Positions 38,501-50,639 are shown, numbered from the stretch's first letter. The stretch: 64,000 nt of DNA from Chinchilla lanigera (GCF_000276665.1 NW_004955404.1:33837649-33901648), one strand, 5' to 3'. A program made the numbers and translations. Notes: generated from the sequence alone by a model not told the origin.

Positions 38501-40194
38501 TAAGAGATTAATAGGAAGTACGCAGAAGTTCAAATAACTCCTCAAATTATTCTGTTGTTTCAAAAACATTTTAAAACAAATGCTAATTTATTTCATTTGT
38601 ACTACTGGTTTCTTCTGTTGATTTTGTCCTTTTATTTGTTTCTTCTTTGTAAGAGACAATTTTTTTTGTCTATGATTTGTTACTATGAGTAACACTTTTG
38701 CTATTTTAAAATCATGATATGCAGTATATTAACCATTGTTACATCCTATTTTATTATGAAATTTTATTTTTTCATATTAGTGTTTTTATACTTTCTTTAT
38801 TAATATCTACTTGTATCATATAAAAATAAAAACTTTTTAGAACTTAGAAACATCTAAATATATTAATTTCTCTTAGTAAGTGACCATGGTGCTGTCATTA
38901 TCATCATTTTTGAGACACTGTATTTACATTTGTTGACTGCTGCCTTCTCTTTTAATTTTCCACTTCTTTACCACTTGCTCTACAAAACACAGTAATATCT
39001 CCTTGTACTTATCCTAGAATTACCCTCTTTCAAATCAAAACCTGTATTGTGATTGTATAAAATTCAACTATACTTAGCTGTTGGTATTCATTTGACAGAT
39101 CCTAACAGTATTTATGTAGTCTCAGGTTGTAAACTCAGTTCCTCAGCTACCAAGATTATAGTTTCTACTCTGTGAACTTTATTTCTTTATTGGGAATAAC
39201 TGTTAATTGGTGAAAAATACAAACAACCAAAGCTACAAACAGTATTCTAAAACCTGTACATTTTGCTTATGGTCTGGTAATATTTTTAATTTAGCTTCTA
39301 TTATTTTCCTTTATATTGTATGACATGCTACCATTCATTTAAGTAAAAGCCCACATGTTAAGAAAAAAATAGCTTCCAATGAAGCTCGGTGCTTTTTAGG
39401 GAAATCATGGGGATCAAAGTATCAAATATTCTACATACACAGACTTGGTTTTCTTTCTGCACTTGTATCTGCCTTATGTAGTGGCCAAGTAAACTCCAAT
39501 CACCAATCCTGCTGCAGAATCAACTATAAATTCTGGACAAAATATTAACAAGCTGAAGTCTGAATCCCAGGAAGATGATCAAGGTGAGGCAGCTGGTAGA
39601 AGAGAATCCATCTCCAAATGGGAGAAAGCATCACTTGGGAGAATTTCCTGGTCTTTTTGTTTTTTTAATGTTTAGCCAGAGGGCAGACCCATTCTACATC
39701 CCGCTGGATAAAGGTGCAATGGAAAATCCTTAAGTCTTTCTAGCTTGGAGAACTAGAAGATAGTTGGGGGCAACACGAAGTGAGGTAGGCACTTCAAAGA
39801 CAACCATGGGAGGAACTCTGAATTTTGAGGATAATTCTGCATAAATCTCTGCTACCCTCTGAACAACGTATGTCTGGGACAGACTTCACACAGCCCATAC
39901 ACTAAGGTCAAAGCTGAACTAAAACTTACTCTACTGCTTCTAAAAATAAAAACATCAGCACCGTTCACAGAACTACAAAATGTATAATCTATACAACACA
40001 GTAGTAACAATGTTATCTTCTAAGACTTACTCTTTGATTTAAATTAAAAGTTTAAAGTTACTAGGCATTTAAGTTACAGTAACATGCGAGACATTCTTAA
40101 AAGAAAAGCCAACAGTGACCAACCTGTGGTGACAGAGTTGTTAGAATTAGCAGGAAAGACACGTATTTAATATAAATACGTATTTATGTTTATG
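38501..40194 (-). other. PIBF1 intron 5: unassigned
   Basis: AT-rich intron. Around 39500-39950 there may be a further old LINE piece, which I could not place. Confidence 0.4.
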
Positions 40195-40320
40195 GGTTTG
40201 TTTTGTTTTTTGAGACGAAGTCTCACTGCATAGTCCAGGCTGCCCCTGAACCCATGTGCAGCCAGGTGTCCGCACAGTGATCCTCCTCACTGGGATGACA
40301 GGCCAGAACGCCAGGCTAGT
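40195..40320 (-). mobile_element. B1 SINE, degraded
   Basis: TTTTTTGAGACGAAGTCTCAC, TAGTCCAGGCTGCCCCTG, GTGATCCTCCTCACTGGGATG: a diverged reverse B1. Confidence 0.7.
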
Positions 40321-40499
40321 AGGAAAAATCTAAAGCAGATAATTTAATTATTCTCAATGGTATGAAGGGAAATTTTATTCCAAACTAAAAAACCAGACTA
40401 GAATAAAAGCTACCAACAATCAAGTAAAAATTTCACACTTAAGAATTTACCCAAAAGAAACAGAGTAAGATGCTCCTTTTCCTGCCACTGCCAACCTTG

Positions 40500-42062
40500 T
40501 CTCTTTGCTCCCTATGCAGCAAAATTACTTGGGAAGGGTACTTCCACTATCATGTTCAACTATTTTCCTCAACTGAACATAAAACACCGTTCACTCTCAC
40601 ACACACTGTCGCCAAGCTTTTCACCCTACTCCACCAGCACCTGTCTGGACAAGGTTCTCAATGACCTTATTAAATACAAATTCTGTCTTCACCCAACTGG
40701 ATCTACCAATGACATGTCAAACAGTCGTGCGCTCTCTCTTCCTAGACAAACTTTTTCTCTTGGCTTCCAAGACATGAAAGTTTTTGGTCTCCCTACCTTA
40801 TTGCCGCATTCCCTTCTCTCTCCTGCACTGTGATACTGAAGTGCCCTACAGTCCAGGCACAGTCCACTTCCCTATACTCACTATTCTCTGGTGACTTCAA
40901 CCTGGCATTAAGGATCATTTCTATGCTGATGACTCCCAACTGTGTATCTTCCAAACTCGGATTCACACATCCATCCATCTACAATTGTGCACCTAACAGA
41001 TCTCTCAGTATGTCAAAAGCCTGAACACTTTTTCGCACTGAAACCTTCTGCCTCAGTTATAGCCCATCCAGCTCAGCTGAACATAACTCCATCCATCCAG
41101 TTACTTAGGGCAAAATCCTCAAAATTAACTTGACTCCTTTCTTTTACACTCTTCATCCAATTCATAAAGAAATCTCATGGTTTTATTTCTAAAATACATT
41201 CAGAATCCAACCAGCTCACACCACTTCCACTGCTGCCACCCGGCCTGGAGCACCACTGCCTCTCGCCTGTACTACTGAAACACAGTCAGCCTCCCAACAC
41301 CTCTCTCTGCACCTGTCCTTATAGCTCTATAATCTATTCTCAGCAAAGACAGTTTTCTCTTTTTATTTTTAAAGGACAGTTTTCTTTAAAAACCACTATC
41401 TAGAACATTCAGAAAGTCCCTTAATACTTGTTAAAAGTAATTTAATCAAACATTTGTTGATGGTCTACTCTGTGCCAGCCAGAATCCTTAAATGTATGCC
41501 AGACACGTCATACCTCCTTTAGAAATGCTGCTATGTTTCACTTCACTTAATGTTAAAATCAAAGTCCTTTCAATGTGTTCAACAGAACCCTGATCTTATT
41601 CCCAAGTATCTTTTTCCTTTCCACTACTCCGGTCATACCAGCCCCGTCTTTGTTTTACAAACAAGTCACGCTCTTGATTTTGCATTGGCTTTTTCCTCTG
41701 CCTGCAAACTCTTCCTTAAGAAGTTACTGTTTCCCTATTCTCCTCAAGTCTTCGCAAATTTCTAAGTTCCTCTATAATTTTGAATATGCTTTCTTTCCTG
41801 CTCCATTCACCTTATCCTCATCTACTTTTCCTTTTTTCCTTTGCAGCTATTATTTTCTATCATACTATATGATTTGCTTATTTGTAACGTTTATTTCCTT
41901 TTAAAATATGTTTTACACATGTCCTTTTTTTATTAGATGTCCTTTTAAACATAAACTCCATGAGGATAAGGTCTGCTGTTTTGTTTAGTGAGCTATACCA
42001 AGTACCTAGAAGCAATGCTTGTCACGCAGTAGACATACAATTTCTACTTATGGAATGAATTT
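40500..42062 (+). mobile_element. Long L2 LINE relic
   Basis: Motifs in L2 order: GATGACTCCCAACTG, CATCCATCCAGTTACTTAGGG, AACTTGACTCCTTTC, CCACTTCCACTGCTGCCACC, CGCCTGTACTACTGAAACAC, and the 3' end AACTCCATGAGGATAAGG, ACCTAGAAGCAATGC, ACTTATGGAATGAAT. One of the longest relics in the window. Open frames up to 109 codons here are repeat-derived. Confidence 0.8.
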
Positions 42063-42342
42063 CCTTCCTTATAATAATAACCGTGTGAAGTAGATATTGT
42101 ATGTTATCATCCCTATTTTACAGAAGAAGTTGTAATGGGACAGAGAGGCCTAAGGTTTTTTCTATTTAAGACAACAACTCAAAACAGTTAAAAATAAGTC
42201 CTCAAATACTGCTGTATTAATAGATAATATAACGAATCATTTAAAAAACAAACTACAATATGTAGCAAGATTTCTTTTAAAATTAATACGTAATGTTCAC
42301 TATCTCCTCATTAAAAGGTCCTTTTAAAAAATAAGCAGTTTA
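42063..42342 (-). other. PIBF1 intron 5: MIR-like remnant
   Basis: About 42075-42155 (CGTGTGAAGTAGATATTGTATG, CCCTATTTTACAGAAGAAG) resembles a reverse MIR. Confidence 0.5.
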
Positions 42343-42484
42343 GCTGGGTGTGGTGGCACACACTTGTAATCCCAGCACTTGGGAGGCTGAGGGAGGAGGA
42401 CTGCAGATTTCAAGGCCAGCCTGGGCTACAAAGTGAGTTCAAGGTCAGCCTGAACTGCACAGCAAAACCCCGTCTCAAAAAGAT
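42343..42484 (+). mobile_element. B1 SINE
   Basis: AGCTGGGTGTGGTGGCACAC to AACCCCGTCTCAAAAAG, forward B1 with the internal duplication (AAGGCCAGCCTGGGC / AAGGTCAGCCTGAAC). Confidence 0.95.
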
Positions 42485-42679
42485 GAAAGAAAGAAAGAGT
42501 AAGTTTATTCATGTTCTCTGAATTTTTGATACTTTTTATTAAATATGTAAGATACTGCCTAATTTCTTCCTGATTTTGATTTAATCCTCTGCTTATAATA
42601 TTTTTAAATTTAGGAAAAGATTTTTAAAAAGATTACACATTTAGCTGAGCAGTAATAAACCTTTATGAGATAAGTGTGT

Positions 42680-43165
42680 AAATAGTTAATTTCATGTATC
42701 CACTTGGCTAGGTCATATTTGGCCAAATATTATTTCATGTGTTCTTGCCAAGGTACTTCTTTTAAAAGATGAAATTGACACTTAAATTAGTAATCTTCTA
42801 GGGATATAGCTCAGTGGCACTGCGCCTGCCTGGCAAGCGCAAGGTCCTGAGTTTGATTCCCAGTACAAAAAAAATTTAGTAAACTTGAGTAAAGCAGATT
42901 ATTCTTCAGAATGTAATGAACCTTATTTAATCAGTTGAAGGCTTCAATAGTAAAAGATTGACTTCCAAAGGAAGCACTGGACTTGAACTACAGCTCTCCC
43001 CTCAGCCAGTCTGCTGGCTTACCCTGGAGATTTTAAACTAGCCCAAGTTCCACAATTGTGTCAGTTGATTCCTTAAAATAAATGTTCTCCCTCGCCTACC
43101 ACTCAATCAGTCCCCCACATATGCCTTGCTTCTGTTTCTCCAGTGAACCCTGAGTAACACAGATT
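42680..43165 (+). mobile_element. ERVL-type (MLT2-like) LTR with nested ID
   Basis: Begins AGTTAATTTCATGTATCCACTT and ends GTTTCTCCAGTGAACCCTGAG then TAACACAG. GAGTAAAGCAGATTATTC, CAATCAGTCC and TTCCTTAAAATAAATG support an MLT2-type LTR. An ID SINE interrupts it at about 42800-42872. Non-coding. Confidence 0.75.
42800..42872 (+). mobile_element. ID SINE nested in the LTR
   Basis: GGGATATAGCTCAGTGGCAC through CTGCCTGGCAAGCGCAAGG to GATTCCCAGTAC and a short A-tail. Similar AATTAGTAA / TTTAGTAA flanks suggest the target duplication. Confidence 0.88.
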
Positions 43166-44231
43166 TCCAAATATTTCTATGTTCAAGAGTTACAAGTGCA
43201 TCAGAGTATCTAAGAACCCTGTAATTCAAATGATACCAACTATCCTTTCCTATCATCTGGCTTTCTTATCAAGTGACATACTACAAGTGTTATCAAAGAT
43301 GAGACAAACTAAAACCTGAGATATTAAGCCATTACTGACCTTTCAGTGTAAAAAGTTGAGATGCTTGCTGTATATTTTATATTAAATAAAATATAAAATA
43401 TAAATATATGTTAGTGATAATTCTAGCGTTGCAAACTGTTTTCTTACCCTGACCTGAGGAATCATGCGTTCAAGAGAAATCACTCCTACAGTCCCAAATA
43501 ACGAAGTGATTTTAAAAAGATAGTTCAGAAGAAACCAGGATAGGCAGCTCCTCCAGCTCTCTTCCTACATGATAAGTCCTCTGGGATGCTGAGGTAGCAC
43601 GAGGTGCTGCAGAACCAAGTCTGAATGAAACCCTGCCTGCCTCTTCCCCAATGACCCCTGTACTACCACCACCCTGGGCATTTCATAGAAGCAGCAGCAT
43701 TTAAATGATCTGCCCAAGGTTGCATAATTAACAGCTAAATTTAGGCCTTCTAACTTTTTCCTTTATTTTGACAATTTAAAAAAACTATTTTAAAAACTAA
43801 ATAGCAATTTTCTAATGGTGCAAAACAGTTTACAGGCAAAATGCGGCACATTAGCAGAAAAAAAGACACAAAGCAATAGAAGCCTAGAGCAGCTGCACAT
43901 TGGCTTCTCCAACATCACTTCTTCGAGGAGACAAAGGAAGCTGAGCTCTAAACTACATGTCACACTGCCTATACAATGACAGGTAAATCCTGTCTGATAT
44001 TAAGAAGGCAGTAAATAGAGCACTGAAAGTATAAATTAAATTATAACTGTATTTATTTCTGGATTATAGAACATTGATTAAAAACTACCCTTGAAATAAG
44101 AAATAGGATAAATATTTGTATGCAACGTTGCTAAAATAATATCTTTCCTTTTAAACAGAAACACGGTTAATCCAATAAAATGATGTACAAACTGTATTAT
44201 TTTCCCCATTTGAAGGACAAGTAACATTAAA
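43166..44231 (-). other. PIBF1 intron 5: no recognised feature
   Basis: AT-rich intron without a recognised family or coding signal. Confidence 0.5.
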
Positions 44232-44450
44232 TGACTTGTTTAGCCAGGGAGTAGTGGCACGAGCCTGTGATCCCAGCTATTTGGGCGGGTAGTAAGGAGG
44301 ACTGCGAGTTCATGGCCATTCTGGGCAATTTAGTGAAACCCTGGTCGAAGTGAATAAATAAATGAATGGACAAATGAATAAATGGCGATGCAGATTGCTT
44401 GCCTAGCATGTGCAAGGCCCTGGGTTCAATCCCCAGTACTGCCCCCAAAA
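44232..44450 (+). mobile_element. B1-ID composite SINE
   Basis: A B1 half (AGCCAGGGAGTAGTGGCACG to AACCCTGGTCGAAG), an AATAAATGAATGG-type linker, and an ID half (GCTTGCCTAGCATGTGCAAGG, GGGTTCAATCCCCAGTACTG). Confidence 0.85.
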
Positions 44451-45231
44451 AAGATTTGTTCAAGGTCACACGATAAATGCTAGTATCAAGATACCATCAA
44501 CTGTTCTAACTCTATTAGAATTTGAACTCTCTAAGGGGAAGACATTCTCTCTCTTGTGTTTAGCATTGCCAGCACCTAGCACAGTACTGTGTCCATTACT
44601 AGCATTAATGCTAGTATCAGTACACAAGCTCAGAACAAGTATTATAAGTTAACTGTATTTGATGAAGCAGAATAACTGATAAATGGACAATAGCTGCCTT
44701 TCATACCAGACAAGGCAAGAATTAGAGCAACCTCTTTGTAAATTTTAACCTTAAGTGCTTTAAGATTGATGAAATCCTTGAAAAAAAGAGCTATTTCCTT
44801 TCTAACTCTTATACATAAAATGAATCAACCTACCACTATCTTTTTCTTAGCAAACTATAACTACATAATAGTATTCTGGAATGTACAGTCAAAGCCATAA
44901 TCAAGCCACTCATTAGTCAACCCTCCTATCAATAGAAGACTTATGATTATATAATTTATCAATTAAATTGGGATATATTGATCTAAAAACGAATGAGGTA
45001 CTATTAGTACTTACATACAAGGACTAAAGGGGTCAGTCCTAGTCAAATCAGAACTTAAGAATCATGCTAGAAAAAGGTCAAGTATTTTCTTACTTAGGAC
45101 ATCCAAAAGAAATCCAGTGCATAGCCTGTCCTACCCTTCTTGTTTCATGTGTAAATTTCCTGACAGAGTAGCATTAAAAATACAGACTTAAAATATTAAA
45201 CTCTTATATGCGTATGTCTCAACAATTTTCA
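44451..45231 (-). other. PIBF1 intron 5: L2-like remnant and plain intron
   Basis: About 44500-44600 (CTCTCTAAGGGGAAGACATTC, TGCCAGCACCTAGCACAG) resembles the L2 3' end. Confidence 0.5.
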
Positions 45232-45697
45232 GATATGGTTCTTATGGCTAGACATCCCCCCAAAGCCTCATGTGCTCACAGGTGAGACTTTTCAGAGACG
45301 GCTGGATCTAGGGTGCGTGCTCCTGAGATTAAACTGTGTGATGCTGGCATTAAGGGTGTGTGATTACAAGATTAGTTTCCTGATTGGTTAAACAAAGCTC
45401 TGGGTATGGATAATGGGAAGTCCTACCCTGTGTGTGGGTGGCACCACCTAAAGGTGGGGACCCTAAAGCTGTATAAAAGGTAGAGGCAGGCTGCTGCTTC
45501 ACTACTTCACTACTTCCTTGCCTTCTGCCCACCATGAACTATTTCTCCTCTGTGATGCCCCTCTGCCATGCCACCCTGCCTTGGACCAGGCAATTAGGAA
45601 CCGAAACCTCTACTAACTGTGAGCTGTAATAAACTTTTCCTCCACTAACTTTGGGTGTAGGGTGTTTCGTCTCAGCGACAAGGAAAATAACTATGAC
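45232..45697 (+). mobile_element. MaLR-type solo LTR (family copy 2) with TATA box
   Basis: TATGGTTCTTATGGCTAGAC, CATCCCCCCAAAGCCTCATG, CTGTATAAAAGG (a good TATA box near 45471), GTGAGCTGTAATAAACTTTTCC, and the end CTCAGCGACAAGGAAAATAAC. It shares both ends with the copies at 9669 and 55508. Confidence 0.75.
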
Positions 45698-45986
45698 GGT
45701 GGTCCATATTAGGATTTCAAGAACAGCTTGACTATTAAAATGAGTTACAACAACAAAATGCTAAATTATGGATTACAGGTCAGTATCATGAACTTATCTT
45801 CTCAGGTTTTAAGATGACTACTTCCAGTTTAACCTAGTTCTCATTATTCATGAAGATCACAGCACTAAGCATTCTCCAGTCTCATTTTTCCATCACTGAC
45901 TTCGATATTCCTCATCGCAAATACTGAGAAATCCCTTATAGAAAAAATTGGAGTTGCTTCTTACCAGTGATCAAAACCTTACAAAC

Positions 45987-46106
45987 CTCTGTCACTTGTT
46001 TCAGTTGGCCTTTATTCGTACTTAATTCTTCTGATAGGGCATTCTTTTTCACCTGTAGTTCACAGATTTCCTTTCTTAATGGACTCACTAGTTCATAGAC
46101 CCGAAT
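45987..46106 (-). CDS. PIBF1: PIBF1 exon 5 (residues 185-224)
   Basis: A 120-bp exon of 40 codons, [18 protein letters not shown] to [10 protein letters not shown], phase 0 in and out. The acceptor follows a long T-rich run (CAAG|ATT). The donor that preserves the conserved protein is GAG|GTTTGT. A second, better U1 match, GTAAGG, overlaps 4 bp further on, forming a tandem donor. Using it would add four bases and shift the frame. Confidence 0.94.
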
Positions 46107-46189
46107 CTTGAAAAAAAAAAAAAAAAAATTAATAAGCAATCTTAAAGTGCAAATTAAAATTGAAATTTGCTAACTTGCAGTATAATACT

Positions 46190-46325
46190 CTGCTTTATTC
46201 CTGCTTCATTTTCCATAGTTTCACTTACCCATAGTCAACCACTGTCCAAAGGTATTACACAGAAAATCCAAAAAATAAACAATTCATTGATAATTTTTAA
46301 AAATAATTTTTTATAAAAGTAAACT
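46190..46325 (+). mobile_element. Tigger-type DNA transposon fragment
   Basis: TTCCATAGTTTCACTTACCC, then ATAGTCAACCACTGTCC and CAAAAAATAAACAATTCATTG, match the start of a Tigger/MER-type element. Possibly continues at 46545-46630 beyond the inserted B1-ID. Confidence 0.6.
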
Positions 46326-46327
46326 GT

Positions 46328-46540
46328 TAGCTGGGCATGGTGACACATGCTTATAATCCCAGCTACCCAACAGGCTGAGGCAAGAGGATCAAAAGTTTAA
46401 GATCAGCCTGAGCAATTTAATAAGACCCTGTCCTAAAATTAAAAAAAATTTTTTTAAAGGTTTGGGGATGTACCCAATGACAGAGTGCTGTCTAACATAA
46501 CTGAAGCCCTGGTTTTAATCCCTTGGACTGCAAAATAAGT
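46328..46540 (+). mobile_element. B1-ID composite SINE
   Basis: TAGCTGGGCATGGTGACACATG to AAGACCCTGTCCTAAAATT, linker, then a degenerate ID half (GGTTTGGGGATGTACCCAATG to GTTTTAATCCCTTGGACTG). Confidence 0.78.
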
Positions 46541-46863
46541 AAATAATAGATAGTTATAATACTCAGTTTTATTATTAGATACTGTTAATTTTTTATGGTA
46601 TCTAACTTAGACATTATACAGTCATAGGTCAACTACCACTTTCTGATAAAATAATTCATTTCTAAAGTTACATAGTTCATAACTTCAGAATCGTATTTAT
46701 TGCTTGACTTTGGAAATCAATGGTCAAGACCCTTTAAAATTTGGTGAGGGGAATATTATAATCTTCAGATCAGTACCTTAAGATAATTCATTAATTGAGA
46801 CTTTGAAAGTAATGGTTAATGCATAATATATGTACAGCAGTTTGAAAATACACATACTTTTTA

Positions 46864-47899
<1,036 letters not shown>

Positions 47900-47985
47900 T
47901 GTGTGGTACAGGGGATTGAATTCAAGGCCTATGCATACTAAGTAAGAACTCTACTACTAAGTTCAACCTCTCCTTTCTTGATAAA
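47900..47985 (-). mobile_element. Old ID SINE
   Basis: GGTACAGGGGATTGAATTCAAGG through CTACTACTAAGTTCAACCTC, a degraded reverse ID. Confidence 0.5.
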
Positions 47986-48224
47986 CTTTTTCTAATCTGA
48001 TCTCCAAGAAACCACATTTCCCTCATTTTCTCCTTTTTTACCATAAATCTTTTCATTTTCCTTTTCTTAATGCCGAGTGAGTGCTTGGTCTTCTTCTCTA
48101 TCTACACTCACACTTAGGGAATTCGCCCAGTTTTATAACTTAAATACTGGCTATAGCCTAATGACTGTCAGATTTACACATTTACATCATAATTTTCATA
48201 CATGTCCATGTGGACTTTTTTGTT

Positions 48225-48342
48225 TGTTTTTTGAGACATAGTCTTGCTATGTAGCCCAGGCTGGCCTCAAACTCATGGTGTCCCTCCCGCCTCAGCCTCC
48301 CGGATGCTGGGATTACAGTCATGAGCCACCATGCCCAGCCCA
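48225..48342 (-). mobile_element. B1 SINE
   Basis: TTTTTTGAGACATAGTCTTGC to GAGCCACCATGCCCAGCC, reverse B1. Confidence 0.9.
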
Positions 48343-48409
48343 TGTGGATTTTTAACAAAATAACTCTTAACATGTCATACTCTTTACTCACAAACCCTCA
48401 CTTTGATTT

Positions 48410-48750
48410 CCTTCACCTTAGTTGGTAACAACTCCACCTTTTATAATGTTGGTGTAATCCTTGATTCTTTTCTCTTAAACCCCACATCTAATCCATCAGG
48501 ACATCCTATTACTCTGCTTTCATATTCATGATCCAACCACTTCTTACCATCATTTGCTATCAATAGCACTGCTGCAGTAGTCAAGTAAAGTCCTGCTCAG
48601 TGGCATTCAATATGTCTAACAAAGTGTTTTCCAAATAGCATCAGTATCACTGATTCTCAGGATCTACCCAAAATAGAATCTGAGGGCTGAATGCAGTAAC
48701 CTTTTTAACAAGTCTCCCAGGTACTTGTGAAAGTTTGAGATGCATCTAAT
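48410..48750 (+). mobile_element. L2 fragment followed by a MER5-like hAT fragment
   Basis: 48430-48600 (AATCCTTGATTCTTTTCTC, CACATCTAATCCATCAGG, ACCACTTCTTACCATC) is L2-like. 48636-48745 (AGCATCAGTATCACTG, TTTAACAAGTCTCCCAGG) resembles MER5. Confidence 0.6.
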
Positions 48751-48872
48751 GTCCTAGCTAACAATTAGTCAGGGAACTTTTTAGAAAATGTTAGTGAAAT
48801 CTGAAAAAAAGAAAGATGCCTACTTTACACATTTAATTCTAATTAAAACAGATAAATAGACATTGATTTGTG

Positions 48873-48974
48873 GTATTTTTATTTTTGGTGCCGCAAATCG
48901 AACTTAGGACCTTGCACGTGCCAGACAGGAGCTTGTACCGCTGAGCTATATCCTGGTCCCCACTGTATTTTTAT
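48873..48974 (-). mobile_element. ID SINE with 10-bp target duplication
   Basis: GTATTTTTAT at 48873-48882 and 48965-48974 flanks a reversed ID (GGTGCCGCAAATCGAACTTAG to GCTATATCCTGGTCCCCACT). Confidence 0.85.
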
Positions 48975-49092
48975 AAAGTGTCCAGATTTTTTTGATTTAC
49001 AGAGGTACGCTTTGTTTTCCTATGTTTTGTTTATTTATGATTTCCAAGCTCAATTTCTTTATAAAGACAGGAGACCTTATCAGTTTGATTTT

Positions 49093-49201
49093 TGGCCCCA
49101 ATTTTATTTTATTTTTTTTTGGGTACTCAAACTCAAGATTCCATGCTTGCCAGGCAGGCGCTGTGCTGCTGACCTATATCCCTGGCCCTGGCCCCAATTT
49201 T
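49093..49201 (-). mobile_element. ID SINE with 13-bp target duplication
   Basis: TGGCCCCAATTTT at 49093-49105 and 49189-49201 flanks a reversed ID (GGGTACTCAAACTCAAGATTC to CTGACCTATATCCCTGGCC). Confidence 0.88.
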
Positions 49202-49371
49202 TAAACCTGTCTTACTTCCAGTTCATTCAATTACTTTCTGTCACTTCTACTGATAGTTTCCAATGAATTTATTTATATTTTCAATAGAAAACTGTACCTG
49301 TTTAGTCCTCATTATTCTTAATTAAATCACCAAAGTATAGTAAGCATAATTGGCACAGGAATCTTTGAGAT

Positions 49372-49499
49372 TAAAAGACAGATTCTTTTTTTTTTTTGGT
49401 TTTTCTCCGGTACCGGGAACCGAACTCACGACCTTGCGCTTGCCAGGCAGGCGCTTTTGCCGCTGAGCTAAATCCCCAGCCCCTAAAAGACAGATTCTT
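49372..49499 (-). mobile_element. ID SINE with perfect 16-bp target duplication
   Basis: TAAAAGACAGATTCTT at 49372-49387 and 49484-49499 flanks an ID in near-consensus condition (CTCCGGTACCGGGAACCGAA, TTGCGCTTGCCAGGCAGGCG, GCTAAATCCCCAGCCCC reversed). Probably the youngest insertion here. Confidence 0.95.
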
Positions 49500-49839
49500 G
49501 ATAAGCACTCAGCTGAGCTGGAGAAAGTATGTAGGAATAATAGAAAGTACTTCAAGCCAGGAAATTCCAATGGGCCATGACTACCAATCCGTATGTTTCA
49601 CAGAGTAAATGAAGGAAGATTAGAAATCTAGACAGCAGTTTATGTGGTGTTCGGGTTAGAGAGCTTCCTTGTGGCTCACTGATATTGACCATGGTTACTT
49701 AATGCAAGGTGAATTCTGACTTTCTGTGTTTTATATACTGTATCAAAGAGTTTATGTGTTGGTGGTCTAGACGTGAAAATTATCAGCTCTGACAAAATTT
49801 CTCTATTTTATTTTATGATCTTTTTTGTTTGGTTGGTCT

Positions 49840-49980
49840 TCTGAGGTAAGAGTTTCACCATGTAGTTCAGGCTGGTCTTAAACTCACTATGTAGCACAGG
49901 CTGGCCTTGAACTTGTGGCGATCCTCCTGCCTCAGCCTCCTGGGTGCTGGGATTACGGGTGTGAGCCCCCATTCCTGGCA
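49840..49980 (-). mobile_element. B1 SINE
   Basis: GAGGTAAGAGTTTCACCATG to GTGAGCCCCCATTCCTGGC, reverse B1 with internal duplication. It lies about 110 bp beyond the PIBF1 exon 3 donor. Confidence 0.9.
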
Positions 49981-50087
49981 AAATTTCTCTATATTAGGTT
50001 ACAGTAACATGTATAAACAGGTAATAAAATTACTTTTAACTGCTAAATATTTGTGGTTTTTTTCTTTTCTTTTTTAACTTATCTTAC

Positions 50088-50188
50088 CTGGCATCCTTCT
50101 GTTGAAAAGTCAACTGGTTGTCTAATCTCAAAGTTAGTAGCTGCTTCTGGTGAAGTGCATCATTAAGTTTCTCTTCTAATTCTTCAAT
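50088..50188 (-). CDS. PIBF1: PIBF1 exon 3 (residues 85-118)
   Basis: This 101-bp exon runs from an AAG| acceptor to a CAG|GTAAGA donor. It encodes [14 protein letters not shown] and continues to QQKDA plus two bases, all coiled-coil sequence conserved with human PIBF1. Phase in is 0 and phase out is 2. The acceptor has a weak polypyrimidine tract (TTATTCTCTTTATTAAG). A 32-bp tandem duplication begins 12 bp upstream of it on the PIBF1 strand. Confidence 0.95.
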
Positions 50189-50200
50189 CTTAATAAAGAG

Positions 50201-50262
50201 AATAAGGCAAATATTTTCAAATTTATTGTATAAATAAGGCAAATATTTTCAAATTTATTGTA
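50201..50262. repeat. 30-bp direct repeat, 32-bp period, beside the exon 3 acceptor
   Basis: AATAAGGCAAATATTTTCAA followed by ATTTATTGTA is identical at 50201-50230 and 50233-50262. It begins 12 bp from the PIBF1 exon 3 acceptor, so it covers the branch-point region. Confidence 0.95.
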
Positions 50263-50309
50263 AAGAATAAGCATGAGCTTAAAAATAAAAATATTTTAAG
50301 AAATAGGAC

Positions 50310-50385
50310 TAGGGGTGTAACTCAGAGGCACAGCAATTATCTAGTACGTGTGAAGCCCCAGGTTCAAGGCCAAGCTCCACCAAAA
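50310..50385 (+). mobile_element. Degraded ID SINE
   Basis: GACTAGGGGTGTAACTCAGAGG to GAAGCCCCAGGTTCAAGG and an A-rich tail. Confidence 0.65.
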
Positions 50386-50639
50386 AAAACCAACAAATAA
50401 ACAAAAAAGCACTTAAGCAGGACTAAAATGGATAGGTTTCTTTTCTTTTTTCAGTAATGGTTGTGTCTGCAAACTGCAAAATCTGCTCATACTATGGTTT
50501 GAAACTGATGCTTCCTAAATTTTTTTGGCAAGCTATCATTAACAGTTTTTCACTAGTGAGATGTTCACTGACAACTGGGATTTTATGTTCGGGCCTCACC
50601 CAAGTAATTATTTCCAGGTCAGTCCCAGCATTTGCACTC

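Noticed and set aside
41550..41904. Plus-strand frames of 71 and 109 codons
   Set aside because: Part of the L2 relic at 40500-42062.
49388..49483. tRNA-Ala-like sequence with A- and B-box
   Set aside because: This and the similar copies carry poly-A tails and target duplications and lack a folding acceptor stem. They are ID SINEs, not tRNA genes.
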